The notes beneath the pieces are model-generated. The model had not been told where the DNA came from and ran no database searches. It saw only the letters and a program-made list of their open reading frames with translations. This document shows positions 21,705 to 32,051 of a stretch of 64,000 nucleotides of DNA, piece by piece. Positions within the stretch are counted from its first letter, which is position 1. The number at the start of each line of letters is the position of its first letter. The position numbers were made by a program, and so were the translations under genes. The DNA comes from Hsuehochloa calcarea (lineage: Eukaryota > Streptophyta > Magnoliopsida > Poales > Poaceae): assembly GCA_036346395.1 (NCBI GenBank), contig JAYEVG010000091.1, positions 28,850 through 92,849 of the forward strand, written 5' to 3'.

Positions 21705-23000
21705 TAGTAATAACTTCTGTATGAGTAGTCAATTCCATATTATGCAAATTAAGCATATCAAATTTAGAACTTGGAATCATCAAAGGAATAATGGAGTTCT
21801 CAGTTTTACGCACCTTGTCTTGATAATATATCGATTTAGTACCAATAGTGTTACCTTTGTCGTCCTCCTCAGTTGATGTAGGTGCCGCGGGTATCGTAAT
21901 GTCATCATGTAACGACGGGGTATCATGTGTTCCCTCTCCAACCATGGTTATATCTTCATCTTTCTCTTCCAATGGTGAGGCCTCTTGAATGTCCAACTCC
22001 TTATTTGATTGGTCCACCTGCACAATGTGTGATACAACACTAGAAATAGAGGGTAAGTTGTTAGGTTCAAAAATAATCTTACTTATCCTATCATCTATCT
22101 CTCTCTTTTCTTTTGGTGTATCTCTCACACTCTCAATTGGGATGCTCTCAACCTCGCATATGGTGGACTCACACAGCTCACTCTTTTTATCACTCTCACT
22201 CAATTTGGCTATGTGGCTCTCATTCTCACATGACTTTTGATACATCTCATCCTTGTAAGACCGTGGGCCAGCAAGGGCACAACTACCACAAACCATGACC
22301 TCCTCACGTGTTGCGGGTTGTGACGGGGCAGCATTACTCATCACCTCGGTCGAAGAAAAATTCTCATACTTGATCTTCTTCTCAAGTGAGACACCAGTGG
22401 ATGAATTAGAACTAAAGAGCCGGCGCAGATTTAATTGATGTGCTTGAATGTGTTTAAGTCTCTTTTCTGCCTTCATAGCAAATTTCACAAGATCTTGCAG
22501 ACTACGAAAATATTCATCTTGAAGTGCAGCAACGATCTGATAATTCAAGCCTGCTTTGAAATATGCCTTTTCTTGATATGCACTAGTGATATTGGCACGG
22601 CGCATTGCATGGTTCAACTCAATATAGTAATCTTTGACAACTTTGCATCCTTGTTTAATACTCTCCACGTGTCGTAGTAGTTCCCGCCATAATAGGATGG
22701 AACAAATTCTCTTCTCATGATGCCTTTTTAAACAGAACCAAGATGTAATGAATTGTTTTCCACCTAGTTGTTGCCACCAACTAGAGGCATAGTCGTAAAA
22801 AACAAAGTGGCCACTCACTTCCTTGGCTTCGATTCGAACTTATGGGATTCAAGCTCGAACTCCATGTCTTGTACCCACTCAAGATACTCCTCCGGATCAT
22901 TACTACCATAGAAGGGAAGATACGATACTCGCGATCCGCCATTGTTAGCAAACAAAGCAAAGAATATGTATGTAGGTGTATGTGTATATGTAGAGGTCAC
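21705..23000 (-). pseudogene. Gag of the second minus-strand Gypsy element (3' truncated)
   Basis: Two overlapping minus-strand frames. The N-terminal one (22815-23000) has SYLPFYGSNDPEEYLEWVQD, and the long one (21688-22818, 376 codons) continues with FYDYASSWWQQL, then LLRHVESIKQGCKVVKDYYI and ALQDEYFRSLQDLVKFAMKA. This is the retrotransposon gag domain order of grass Gypsy elements (YxG..DPxxYLxWxxxxE, A..WW, V.eY). A Glu/Ser/Thr-rich tail follows with no CCHC knuckle seen. One frame slip near 22815 separates them. The 3' end is cut by the chromovirus at 21704. No pol is found near it, so this may be a gag-only family or pol was lost. Confidence 0.8.
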
Positions 23001-23977
23001 TCAACTCACAATCCTAACAAGGTGAAGTTTCTTTACCGTCTAAAGGAATTAAGATCAACAATACTTACACTTTGAGGCGCAGAACCACAAGGTGATGTGT
23101 GAGCGAATTTCAAGAGCAAGTCAAAGCACGACAACGGGTGTTTTTGTGGAGTTTGGTATGGATACCTACTTAATTTGAAAATTCTAGGTATTGTAAGGCT
23201 AAGTAAATATCCAAACTAGAATTCAATGCCTAGTTGCCGATCACAAAGATATAAGTGAAAATCAAAACAACTCACACGCAAAGATATTAGAACTTAGTGC
23301 AATCAAGGAATGAGCTATGTAAGATATAAGTGAAGAACAAAATAGCTCGTATTGCACAAGTTATAGAAAGACGCTAGCTAGTTGCAAATAATAAAACTAG
23401 GGCACAAGATTGCACAAAATATTAATATTCTAACAATTGAACCAAGAATGAGTGGGGATTTTCGCTCAAGTTTATGGTTCGGCTATGCGCTTTCTTTTTC
23501 CTTTTCTCTTTTCTCTTTTCTCTTTCTCTTTTTTTTTCTTTCTTTTTTTTCTTTTTCCTTCTTTTTTTTTTTGAACGATGGCCAAAATTCTTGGTCTACC
23601 AAAAATGAGCAAAAGTTCTTTCCCACCTTTTGATCTTTGAACAATTGCAAGAACACAAATATTAATATGCAGCCCTAAGCAACGATTTAGCTAGTCTTAA
23701 ATAGGTTCAAAGTATTCGCAAAGGATTGAAAGGTTCACAAAGGATAAATTGGTTACTCACTTTTTTTTGACACGACTAAAAAAATCAAACTAGGCTCAAA
23801 TAAAAAGCAACGCAAAAGAATTCAAGATCAGCAAACTAAACTTGATTCTAATGGACAAAAACTTAACAAAACTCACTAGAATAACAAATTAAATACTACG
23901 ATCGAACGATTTTTTGTATGACTTTTTCGTATAGGGAAAAAATTATATAAGCGGATAAAGATCCTACCGAGTCAACG
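23001..23977 (-). other. Leader of the second minus-strand Gypsy element
   Basis: Non-coding interval between gag and the PBS. A nearly pure pyrimidine run on the plus strand (about 23488-23572, mostly T and TTTC) is its only marked feature. No gene seen. Confidence 0.5.
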
Positions 23978-23990
23978 GAGCTCGATACCA
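23978..23990 (-). promoter_or_regulatory. Degenerate PBS of the second minus-strand Gypsy element
   Basis: The minus strand reads TGGTATCGAGCTC, close to the initiator-Met type TGGTATCAGAGC with a small slip, four bases inside LTR B. Confidence 0.65.
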
Positions 23991-23994
23991 CCGA

Positions 23995-24511
23995 TGCGGG
24001 TGCCCGATCTTCTCGACGTAGGACTCGTCGATAACTTGTGTACCTCGACGAACCACCACCGATCCCCGCGCCAATGCACGGACTTGCAACTCTATGGAAA
24101 ATTCGCCCAAACACACACTTGATTGGATCCTCGTTGACACAAGCGAAGATCGTCGAACCTCAATTCCCAATGGAAAAGCAAGAACGACCCTTATTCTCAA
24201 TGCCCAATTCCCTCTGTTGTGGCTTTAAGCACAACAGGAGAATCAAGCAAAAGCTTTGAAATTATATTAAACGTGGTCTGAGGTTACAATGGGGGTCTAC
24301 CCCTCTATATATAGTGCTTCTACTCCTCCTCATGGCTGGCCAAGAGGCCCTACTCCTATTCTAATTCGGATTTAGAGTCCTACTCCAATTCCGATACATT
24401 ACAAAACAAAAAAGGAAACTCTGATTTTACAACCGTCATATTGATTCGATCATATCTTTTGATCCAGATGGAATTTCGGAGTGAGGGAGGATCCGTTGGA
24501 TCGGGCTTGAA
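23995..24511 (-). repeat. LTR B (5' LTR) of the second minus-strand Gypsy element
   Basis: It matches LTR A (9430-9945) along about 515 bp with scattered substitutions and small indels, and lies next to the PBS. Right of it, 24512-24701 is a 190-bp stretch not found beside LTR A, and 24702-24716 repeats the purine-tract sequence next to LTR A. Confidence 0.7.
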
Positions 24512-24701
24512 GTTATCTTTCTAACAAGCCCAAGAACACTCGAATCGGACTCCGTTTGTGAAAGTTATGGCCGTTTTAATCCAGACTGTCCTGCTGATTC
24601 CGAATCCGAATTTGAGGCTGATTCCGAATCCGAATTGAATTATGAGTTGATTCCGAATTTGAATTTGGTTGGGCTTGTGGAAGTTTCGATTTTGACTTAG
24701 A

Positions 24702-25005
24702 TTCTTGGGCTTCTCTTCCCTTGCTTGTCTCCCACGAGCTTCTCCTCCATTGTGATGGTCTTTCTTCAAGAACAACCTCATATCCTTCATCTCTGTTCAT
24801 TATTGAATCTTCCAATCTGAGCACAAGCAAAATACTAGTTTTAGGTAGTATAAAATTCTCATTTAATTTAAAAGAAAATTTAGTGAACAGATTCACCTGT
24901 TGGATAAGTTTCTCTTGTTTTTCAACTCTCTTGGTAAGTTCATGTTGTTCTGAGGTATTTAATGAATTGAAAATATTATATGAAACAACATAGCTAAGGA
25001 TGTCC
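24702..25005 (-). pseudogene. Second copy of the gag C-terminus, upstream of LTR B
   Basis: The minus strand reads NTSEQHELTKRVEKQEKLIQ, then FTKFSFKLNENFILPKTSIL and EDSIMNRDEGYEVVLEERPS, ending in a Lys/Ser-rich tail next to the purine tract at 24702-24716. The shared FKLNENFILPKT segment links it to the patch at 21560-21599 and so to the gag at 21705-23000. Its place on the far side of LTR B means that LTR B is followed by internal DNA on both sides, as in a tandem (LTR-internal-LTR-internal) arrangement. It is truncated at about 25005. Confidence 0.6.
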
Positions 25006-25505
25006 GCATCACGACTAGAGACGGCGACGTCGCCGACGCTAGGGCGTGTAGACAACCGAAGATGACGAGGCCGAAGACAAGGGGCGACGGCGCCGATGCA
25101 CACGGCCGACCCTACGACGCAGCGCCGACGGAAACCACGAGACGACGATGCACGCGGCCGACGGTACGACGCGGCGCAGCGGGGACGACTGGAGACGCCG
25201 TCGACGCTAGGGCGTGGAGACGACCGGAGATGACGAGGCGCGGGCGGGGCGATAGAACCGACGAACTCGAGGGACGACAGAACCAACCGAGGAGGCGATG
25301 GACTCGAGGCGAGCGGGATGGGAGAATCGAGGAGGCGATGGACTCGATGCGAGGCACCGTGAGGTATTGACGGGCAGGACCGAGCAAAACACATACGCGT
25401 GGCATATCTCACAAAGAATGGCGAACGGAAACGGAGCTGGGCGAAACCCACTGGTCGATGGGGCCACAACGAAGGTAGAGCCGTGCGTTCTCTCGCGCAT
25501 AGATC
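25006..25505. repeat. GC-rich, partly duplicated segment
   Basis: CG-rich DNA with GACG and CGAC words. GACGCTAGGGCGTG occurs near 25028 and again near 25204, and ATGCAC-CGGCCGAC blocks recur near 25095 and 25150. Open frames on both strands are low-complexity (Arg, Pro, Ser) and probably not genes. A part resembles 9365-9428. Confidence 0.5.
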
Positions 25506-26351
25506 AGAGATAGATAAGGTGATTGATGGTTTCTTACGTATATAAGTCGATTTTTTTGAACAATTGTGTCAAGAAAAATCATGATTAGCCACAGAGTACA
25601 CATCTCAGAGCTAATCTACATATTGAAACGATATGCACGTGGCATATGACAATCAACCTGGCAGGCCTAATTACCTTTTTTTTAGAGGAAGGCAGGCTTA
25701 ATTTGTAGCGTGGCTACTCTCAAATACGCATATTAGATGCCCGCCGCTATATTCATAAGCTGAAGTTTGCAGGCTGGCCGTTTTAATCGAATAGTTGGGC
25801 TGAATCAGTCGCTGCATCTCCATCTCCATCTCCATCTCCATCTCCATCTCCGAGAGACAGTCACACACACAGAGAGATCACAGCGAAATCTACTTGTTAG
25901 CAACTAGTAATCCAATCAACGGCTGCACACAGTTTGTACAAGTAACAGATCCTGAAAAAATTAAGGATGGGATCGGAGTAGGACAAAAGATCCATGTCTC
26001 GTTTTTTTCGTCTCGTTCAACCTCTTTTTTTTTTAACTAAATAGCAAAATTAGTCTACATACGAACGAAATGGTATCCCTACCGCACAAAACCATTACAG
26101 CAGACGACCTAACGCTAACCGGGACCGCGGCAGGTAACATGCCGTGAACTGGGATCGCGGTAGGGATCTGTAGTGCTCTGTGCTCACTGTAGATGACACA
26201 TATCGTATGTTTATCCATCTGTAGTGATATTTTTGACATTTTGCCGAGAAAGATAGCACTAAATTTGATAAATAGAACAAATGAGCAGACCACACAAGCA
26301 ACTGGGGAAGGAAGGAAGGCCGGTGGGTCATGGCTGTTCACTAGCTAGCTG
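25506..26351. other. Intergenic DNA with a hexamer microsatellite
   Basis: No gene seen. A (CATCTC)n microsatellite runs at about 25815-25850, followed by a short CA/GA-rich stretch. The short minus-strand frames at 26033-26341 have no recognisable domain. Confidence 0.5.
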
Positions 26352-26509
26352 TACAGTTATATGCATTAGCTGTCCAACCATTAGATTAAGAATCGAAGGC
26401 TATGAATGTCAGTGATACTGTACAAACATTTACAGTTATATGCATTAGCTATCCAACCATTAGATTAAGAATCGAAGGCTATGAATGTCAGTGATACTGT
26501 ACAAACATT
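26352..26509. repeat. Tandem duplication, period 79 bp
   Basis: Copies 26352-26430 and 26431-26509 differ at about one base (TAGCTGTCC against TAGCTATCC), so the event is recent. It lies upstream of the SETD6-like pseudogene. Confidence 0.9.
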
Positions 26510-26749
26510 GCTTGGTAACGTATCATCACTATTTAGGCATGTTTGTTTTGGCTTCAGCTTCCGAGCGGAAAAGTTGAAAGCCAAATCAAACGGCCAGTTG
26601 TTCGCAGCTGCTTTTCACCGAAGTCGTTTCTGGTTACAACATGTGGAAGTCGAAAGCGGGAAGCTGCCCGTAGAGAGCTTCCGCAGCTTCCCGCAACCAT
26701 TGTTCCCAAATTACCCCCGAAGTTCAGGGGTAATTATCCGCCAATTACC

Positions 26750-27065
26750 ACTCCATAAAAGCCCCGCCCCCCCCCCCCGCCCCGTTGCCTGCTCAGCTCC
26801 ATCCTCCCACACCCACCTCCTCCTCGCTCGGCGCCCTTCTACCCTAGCCTCCCCTCCCCCGGCTTCATCCTCCCTGCCGGCCTCCTCCTCGAAGCCCTCC
26901 TCCCCCAGCGCCCTCCTCCCCACCGGCCTCGTCCCCGGCGCCCCTCCTCCTCCCAGATTCAGATCCCGATTTGGATCTCCCCCGGCACCCTCCTCCACCT
27001 CCCCTCCTCTGAGCCGCTCTCCTCCACCTCCCTCCTCCCTGGCGCGCACACCCCCAAGCGCATGG
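26750..27065 (+). promoter_or_regulatory. Promoter-like start and Pro/Ser-rich first exon of the SETD6-like pseudogene
   Basis: A CATAAAAGCC string (26754-26763), a long C run, and a CT/CCTCC-rich stretch end at a possible donor ATG|GTAAGA (27065). The reading frames here are low-complexity on both strands. It may be a 5' UTR rather than coding. Confidence 0.35.
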
Positions 27066-27211
27066 TAAGAAAGCCTCCTTTCCATCCACCCTAAATCTGA
27101 ACCCCTAACACTAGTTCCTCCGTGTCCACACAGCCACCTCCGCCCCTTCAAGCACTAGATGTGGGAGCATGGCGTCGTTTGCAGCGATGTGCTCCGCCTC
27201 AACACCACCGA

Positions 27212-27598
27212 TGTTAGAAATAATCAAGATTGTTGCATTAATGCTTTTGCATTGAGTTGAGTCCTGCATGGTAACGTTCTTAGTTTATTAGTGTTTTAGT
27301 TGTATGCGTAGTTGAATAGGCATTCGTTACATGCGTGAGTGCGTGCGTTGCATGCGTGCATTAGTGTTTGCATTAGAGCAGTGGGTTAGTGGGTCATGGT
27401 GTTTGTTTATGAGCTACTTAGCCTCTTTGACGTTGTTGTTTTCAGTTGAGCCAAACAGAAAAGAGAGAAGAATAGAAAAGAGAAAAGTAGCGCTAGGCAG
27501 TTGCAGTGCTACGCAAAATCTTCAGTGTGTTCTTCCTCTCCGTGAGTTTATCTCCCTCACCTGTGAAAGTGTGCATCTACAGGTAGAATTTCCAACAT
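27212..27598 (+). repeat. 5' LTR of the chimeric Copia element
   Basis: 387 bp, TG...CA, with GCGTGCGTTGCATGCG words. It matches 29191-29470 over its 3' three quarters. Confidence 0.85.
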
Positions 27599-27600
27599 TT

Positions 27601-27613
27601 GGTATCAGAGCCA
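27601..27613 (+). promoter_or_regulatory. PBS of the chimeric Copia element
   Basis: TGGTATCAGAGCC, two bases after the 5' LTR, complementary to the initiator-Met tRNA 3' end. Confidence 0.85.
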
Positions 27614-27663
27614 TATCGAGGGCAAGGTCCGTGCCGCCGTCGAGCCGCACCATCGTTACCGGC

Positions 27664-28158
27664 GATGGTCCCATCAAAGGTACCAGGAAGAGAAAGCAGC
27701 GTCTCTCTTCAATACCCTATACAGAACAAGGCAACTATGGCATGTGTAAAATCAAGATGAAGGTGTTTATGAAGGCACAACGTATTTGTGAAGCTGTGGT
27801 GACCGACAACGTTGATGAGCATCAAGATAAGATGGCCCTTGCGGCCATCTTCCAAGGAGTCCTGGAGGAGACCCTCCTCCTACTCACCGAAAAGGAGACG
27901 GCGAAAGATGAGTGGGACATGCTCAAGATGATTTATGTCGGCACCGACCGCGTCAAGAAGGCGCGTGCGCAAACCTTCAAGAACGAGTTTGAGGGTTTGC
28001 GCATGAAGGGAAAGGGGTCGATGGATGACTTCGCCGTGAGATTGATGACTCTCATCAACCAGATTCGCGGTCTTGGTGACAAGATGAAGGAGAGCTACGT
28101 CGTAAAGAAGCTTCTTCTCTATAGGATCAAGGATAACCGACTAGAGAGGGGCGAATAG
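27664..28158 (+). pseudogene. Copia Gag (UBN2-type) fragment
   Basis: An open frame with NYGMCKIKMKVFMKAQRICE, ALAAIFQGVLEETLLLLTEK, AKDEWDMLKMIYVGTDRVKK, FKNEFEGLRMKGKGSMDDFA and MTLINQIRGLGDKMKESYVV, the full motif series of the Copia gag/UBN2 family (W.M.....L.., D..W..L......G...V..A, L...FE.L.M.....V.....). After VVKKLLL the sequence departs from the family at about 28120 and ends with residues read from the joined LTR-like DNA. No CCHC knuckle, protease, integrase or RT follows. Confidence 0.85.
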
Positions 28159-29190
28159 GATATTTTTAAAATTCTTCCACTAATTAACAATTTTAACACA
28201 ATTATGAATTTGACAAAACTAGATGCAGTTCTAGCTAAGCAATTCTACGCAAGTAAAATGCTAGAATTGTAAATGCGGAAGAGTAAAGACAAGAAATTAA
28301 ATCACAATGGAGATGAAGATGTTTTCCCGTGGTATCGAAGACTTGCCGATCTTCATTAGTCCACGTTGAGGAAGCTTGAATGAATCAAGAAGGCTCCACG
28401 AATTAAGCCTCAATCTCGATCACTAGAGTTGCTCTTCCTCCACTCCGGAGTTGGTGAGCACAACACCAATCACAAACCCTTATTGGGTCACTTCACAAGC
28501 TTCTTGAAGTGATCTCCACGCAACTTCTCCAAGCCATCTAGGTGCCGGTAAGCAACAAGAGTAATGAATCACATCGCTTGCTTGAAGACTATCAAGTGTC
28601 AAAAGATTAATTAATGATACAATGCACTTGACTAGCTCTTAACTACCTCAAAGAGTGAATTGAATGCAAATGAGTAGAACAGAGAGCACCAAAGCCTCAA
28701 GAGTATTCAATATGGCCAAAGGTTCTGGATTTGGTGCAGGTGGGGGTGTATTTATAGCCCTCAACCATAACACTAGATGTTACGACCACAGTCCTGGAAA
28801 AATCAGGATTTACGGTAATACCGCTATTGAAACCCGGTACTACAGATTTTCGGCTCAACGGTCGGAACAATGGCATTTAATGCTTTGAACTAGCAGTTAC
28901 ACAAAAAGTTACGGTACTACCGCCAATTAGAAATCGGTACTACTGCATCGCGGTCGTACCGCTCGACTAGAACAGAGCTACCGTTTTCCAGAGCTCAAGA
29001 TTTCATAAAAATACATTCTTTGAAAAACTCGTACCGCCATGTAAACATCGGTACTACCGTATTCCGGTAGTAGCACTTAAGGGAATGAGGTCATACCGAT
29101 TCATGGGAGATCAAAACTCCCAAAAACACGCTATCTGTAACATACGAACCGCCATATATTTTTTGGTACTACTGACATGCGGTAGTACCG
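28120..29190 (+). repeat. Foreign LTR-type segment with CGGTANTACCG palindromes
   Basis: It starts with GACTAGAGAGGGGCGAATAGG-like DNA (28138-28157), the same block as near the right end of the LTR at 54369-56853 on the opposite strand. It then holds at least eight CGGT-N3-ACCG or near sites: 28813, 28835, 28912, 28935, 28951, 29049, 29065, 29180. No domain-bearing frame. It replaces the Copia pol and the first part of the 3' LTR. Confidence 0.65.
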
Positions 29191-29470
29191 ATGTAGTTGT
29201 ATGCAAACGCATGTAGTTGAATAGGCGTGCGTTACATGCATTAGTGCGTGCGCTGCATGCGTATATTAGTGTTTGCATTAGAGCAAGGGGTTAGTGGATC
29301 ATGGTGTTTGTTGATGAGCTATTTAGCCTTCTTAATGTTGTTGTTTAGAAAATGGGAAAGTAGCGCTAGTTAGTTGCAGTGCTACGCAAAATCTTTTGTG
29401 TGTTTTATCTCTTTGTAAGTTTATCTATTTTACCTGTAAAAATGTGCGTCCACGGATAGAATTTCCAACA
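29191..29470 (+). repeat. 3' LTR of the chimeric Copia element (5'-truncated)
   Basis: It aligns with the 5' LTR from TAGTTGTATGC onward and ends AATTTCCAACA before the second ACCGA. It has more substitutions than expected for a young insertion. Confidence 0.8.
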
Positions 29471-30110
29471 ACCGAGGCCGCGGCGGAGACCTCGTGGCCA
29501 CCCCGCCGACGAGGCCGAGCGTCTCCTTGCCGGCACTGAGCTCGATAAGGTGTGAGACCTTCTCTTTGTAAGAAGTTGCAATGTTTCTATCTGTCCGTTG
29601 CGATTGACGTTGCAATGCAGTAAATTTGGGCTCTTTTATGGTAAGGGAGTGTACTGCCGTATTGGTCACCTTGTACTCGCTGGCTAGTTTGATTTGCAAG
29701 AAAATGTGGCTTGTTTGCTCAAATTGTTTTAACGTGCTAATTAGAGTGTGTTTAATGCTGTGTTTGCGGCAAAGCTTCGCCTTCTTGTGAAATAATACGA
29801 GCTATTCTTGTCTAAGCATGGAGATGACTCTAAAAACGGGCAAATTTCTAGGCAGATAGTGAAGCAAGACAGGCAATTCCTTTGTGAGGACTGGAAAGAA
29901 TGCATCGAGCTGCTCATTTCGTCAGGAGAACTGGAGGTTGACCCGGATGATTTTAGCCTGGAGAAATATTTCTCTGCTAAGAGTTTTCTTTCATCGAGGT
30001 CTTCCCAAATAGACAGTTATCATCTATAAGTGAAGATTGAGCATGAATTTTAGCCTGGAGAAATATTTCTCTGGAATGGTTCCCCTGGTTGACCTGTAAG
30101 TTACAATCTA

Positions 30111-31483
30111 TCTACTCATGTAATTAGGTCATGTTATTTTTACCTGGCTATCTTGGAAATGCTGCGTCATTTTTGCACACATTCCAAGTGAGGATTGAGC
30201 ATGAATTTTAAACCATTCTAGAATTAGCTTGATTGAAATTACACAGCTTTGTTAGCCCTTGTTTCAGGTAAGTATTAAGTCTGTAACTACAAATCCGTGC
30301 TTGTTTTGCTTTGGGTACCACAGATCTGATGCTTCTGTAGTTGTAGATTTTTTTTTTCATTTTTGAGAAAGATTACTGCAACATTGTTCACTGGTGTATT
30401 TTCTGAACTAATAAAAACACGGAAACGAAACCAGCTCATTTCATGATTCGTTCGCTAGAGAGATGTCGTGTAAATCAATTATGCTACGCAGCTTGCCTTC
30501 TTTTTGGTACATAGGTAGTTAGGAACTCAGTGATTATGTGCTCGTTGAATAAAAAGTAGTTTCTGTACAGAAGAAGGAAATTTCTTCATGATGTTGCATT
30601 TACTTCATGTTGGTCTGAACTATGAAAGCGTTATTACAACCTTCTTGTACTTTTTAACTAGATGTATATGATTGTAATAATTCTTTATGTAATAGTTGTT
30701 TATATTAATAATTATTTATTTATCGTAATAATTATTTATTATAGTAATAATTATTAAATACACTAATTTTAGTTTATTATGTTGTTTGTGCTATACTATT
30801 GTCAGCCGTCGTTGAATATGTATAATTACATTAGTTATTGTTAATTACGTTAACAATATCAAATAAGTTATTACTATCCTCCTCAAAGCGTTTCGTATAT
30901 TTCTCTTCTCAAATCTGTAGCTAATCTATCTAAAATCGAGACAACTAGCTGCATTCGTCCTGGAGCGCAACCGAAAGCTACTGCCGTACCGTTGTACCGG
31001 CTGATTGGACGGTGAAGCTAGACACCGTGTTGGTGGAGCAACCTCTGCGTCCGGCTCTCCAGTGCAGATGAACTAACTGCGAGCTCTTGTCTTTTCCAGC
31101 TGCGACCTAGTTGACAGTCGTGACCGCCGGACAGCCAGCCAGCCAGCCACACAGGAGCAGTGCACGGTATGGACTAGTCACCAGTGGGGGCTGGCTGAGA
31201 CGCTGCTGGTGGTGGTGGCGATGTCATCATATGTACATACTAGCTCCGCCCCCGTCGAGGTCGAGTGCGCAGTGGGCACGTGGTCGTCCTGCTCCGGTGG
31301 CATATGCACGTCAGCACGCACAAGAAGAGCAGGTAGCTAGCTCGGCCGGGTGCTGCATCGATCTGAACACACACAGAAAAGGCAACCGAGGCAAGGCAGG
31401 TCAAATCAACGCTGTCCTGGCGCCGTTGATTGCGTCGCTGCATTGCAGTGTTTAGAGCTAACTAGTTACGTACCATGCATGCT
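30111..31483. other. Intergenic DNA
   Basis: No gene seen. 30660-30860 is very AT-rich with repeated TAATAATTATT words. The frames at 31111-31455 are short and lack domains. Confidence 0.5.
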
Positions 31484-31580
31484 AATTTTTGGCCGATACG
31501 ACCGATTTTGATACCGTATTTGCGGTTTTAACCAGCGTTCGATCGTATTTACAAAACTAGCCGGACTGGCGACGGCGGCG
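31484..31580 (+). repeat. Left inverted terminus of MuDR-like element 1
   Basis: It starts AATTTTTGGCCGATACG; GGTTTTAACC at about 31525 and CAAAACTAGCCGG at about 31553 have their complements near 39855 and 39825. About 75-80 percent of bases match by eye over ~97 bp. Confidence 0.8.
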
Positions 31581-31790
31581 CGGCGCCGCGTGGGGCGGCT
31601 GGCAACGCCACTCGCAGCGGCGCGGGCGCACGCGCCGCGCGCGCCCGCCCATGGCCTTGGCGTGGCGCGCGCGCGGCGCGCTGGCGCAGCGCTGCTTGTG
31701 CCGGTGGCAGCGCTGGCGCGCGCGCCACGCTGCTGTTGACGCGCGCGCGCCAAAGACTTCGGCCCGGCCGGGCGCGGGTGGGCATCTGAC
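31560..31790. repeat. GC-rich subterminal block, left
   Basis: Dense GCGC, GGCGCG and CGCGCC words with many local inverted repeats. Open frames exist on both strands but are Ala/Arg low-complexity. A matching block lies at 39540-39800. Confidence 0.6.
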
Positions 31791-32051
31791 AAGGCTTCGC
31801 GCATATATTGAGAGCAACGCGCGATTTCATTTCGCATCGTTCTTCCGCTAAGTTCATATTGATCCTCTCGCTCGCTCCTCCGCTCATTCTTTTTCTTTTC
31901 ATGCGCTTGCTCTCTCGATTATATTTTAACGTTATTAACCGTCGTAAATGCCGTTCGCATGTAGGTTTATCGTAATTTTAATTTAGCTACATTTTTCTAT
32001 GTTTAATTAGCCACATTGTCAGTAATGTTCGCTATGTATGTTTTGCTAGTC

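Larger units (their letters stand above)
27212..29470 (+). mobile_element. Chimeric non-autonomous Ty1/Copia element with TSD ACCGA
   Basis: 5' LTR 27212-27598 (TGTTAGAAAT ... GAATTTCCAACA) and a shortened 3' LTR ending at 29470 (AATTTCCAACA) are flanked by the 5-bp direct repeat ACCGA (27207-27211 and 29471-29475). After a Met-tRNA-type PBS there is a Copia gag part (27700-28120), and then, in place of pol, about 1.07 kb of unrelated LTR-like DNA (28120-29190). The 3' LTR lacks its first ~95 bp. The intact target duplication shows that the outer ends were inserted together. Confidence 0.85.
26755..30110 (+). pseudogene. SETD6-like SET-domain protein methyltransferase pseudogene
   Basis: Three separated parts resemble a plant SETD6/Rubisco-LSMT-like protein. 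Part 1 (about 27157-27211, ending at the Copia insertion) reads MWEHGVVCSDVLRLNTT, the usual N-terminal segment. Part 2 (29471-29551), rejoined across the insertion, gives GDLVAT in one frame and then ADEAERLLAGTELDK in another; the DNA between these segments is deleted. Part 3 (29859-30095) reads KQDRQFLCEDWKECIELLIS, DPDDFSLEKYFSAKSFLSSR and, after a short repeated block, GMVPLVDL, the SET-domain F..W..S...SR and MVPL(A/V)DL segments. The following NHK substrate/cofactor block is absent. Splice-like sites at 27065 (GTAAGA) and 27135 (CACAG) suggest it is a gene copy rather than a cDNA. Pseudogene with good confidence; the family call is from memory of the motif order. Confidence 0.7.

Noticed and set aside
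23488..23572. Pyrimidine run as a promoter or intron branch region
   Set aside because: It is plain low-complexity DNA in a retrotransposon leader with no other signals around.
26711..27151. 146-codon minus-strand frame rich in Gly, Glu and Arg
   Set aside because: It is the complement of a CCTCC-rich stretch; no domain, and the plus strand fits a gene start better.
28120..29190. Sirevirus assignment because of repeated palindromes
   Set aside because: The palindrome sequence differs from the known Sirevirus one, and the gag fragment and LTR give no further support.
31466..31902. Long Ala/Arg frames at the left end of MuDR-like element 1 (also 39297-39867 at the right end)
   Set aside because: They come from GCGC-rich subterminal DNA that is open in several frames at once.
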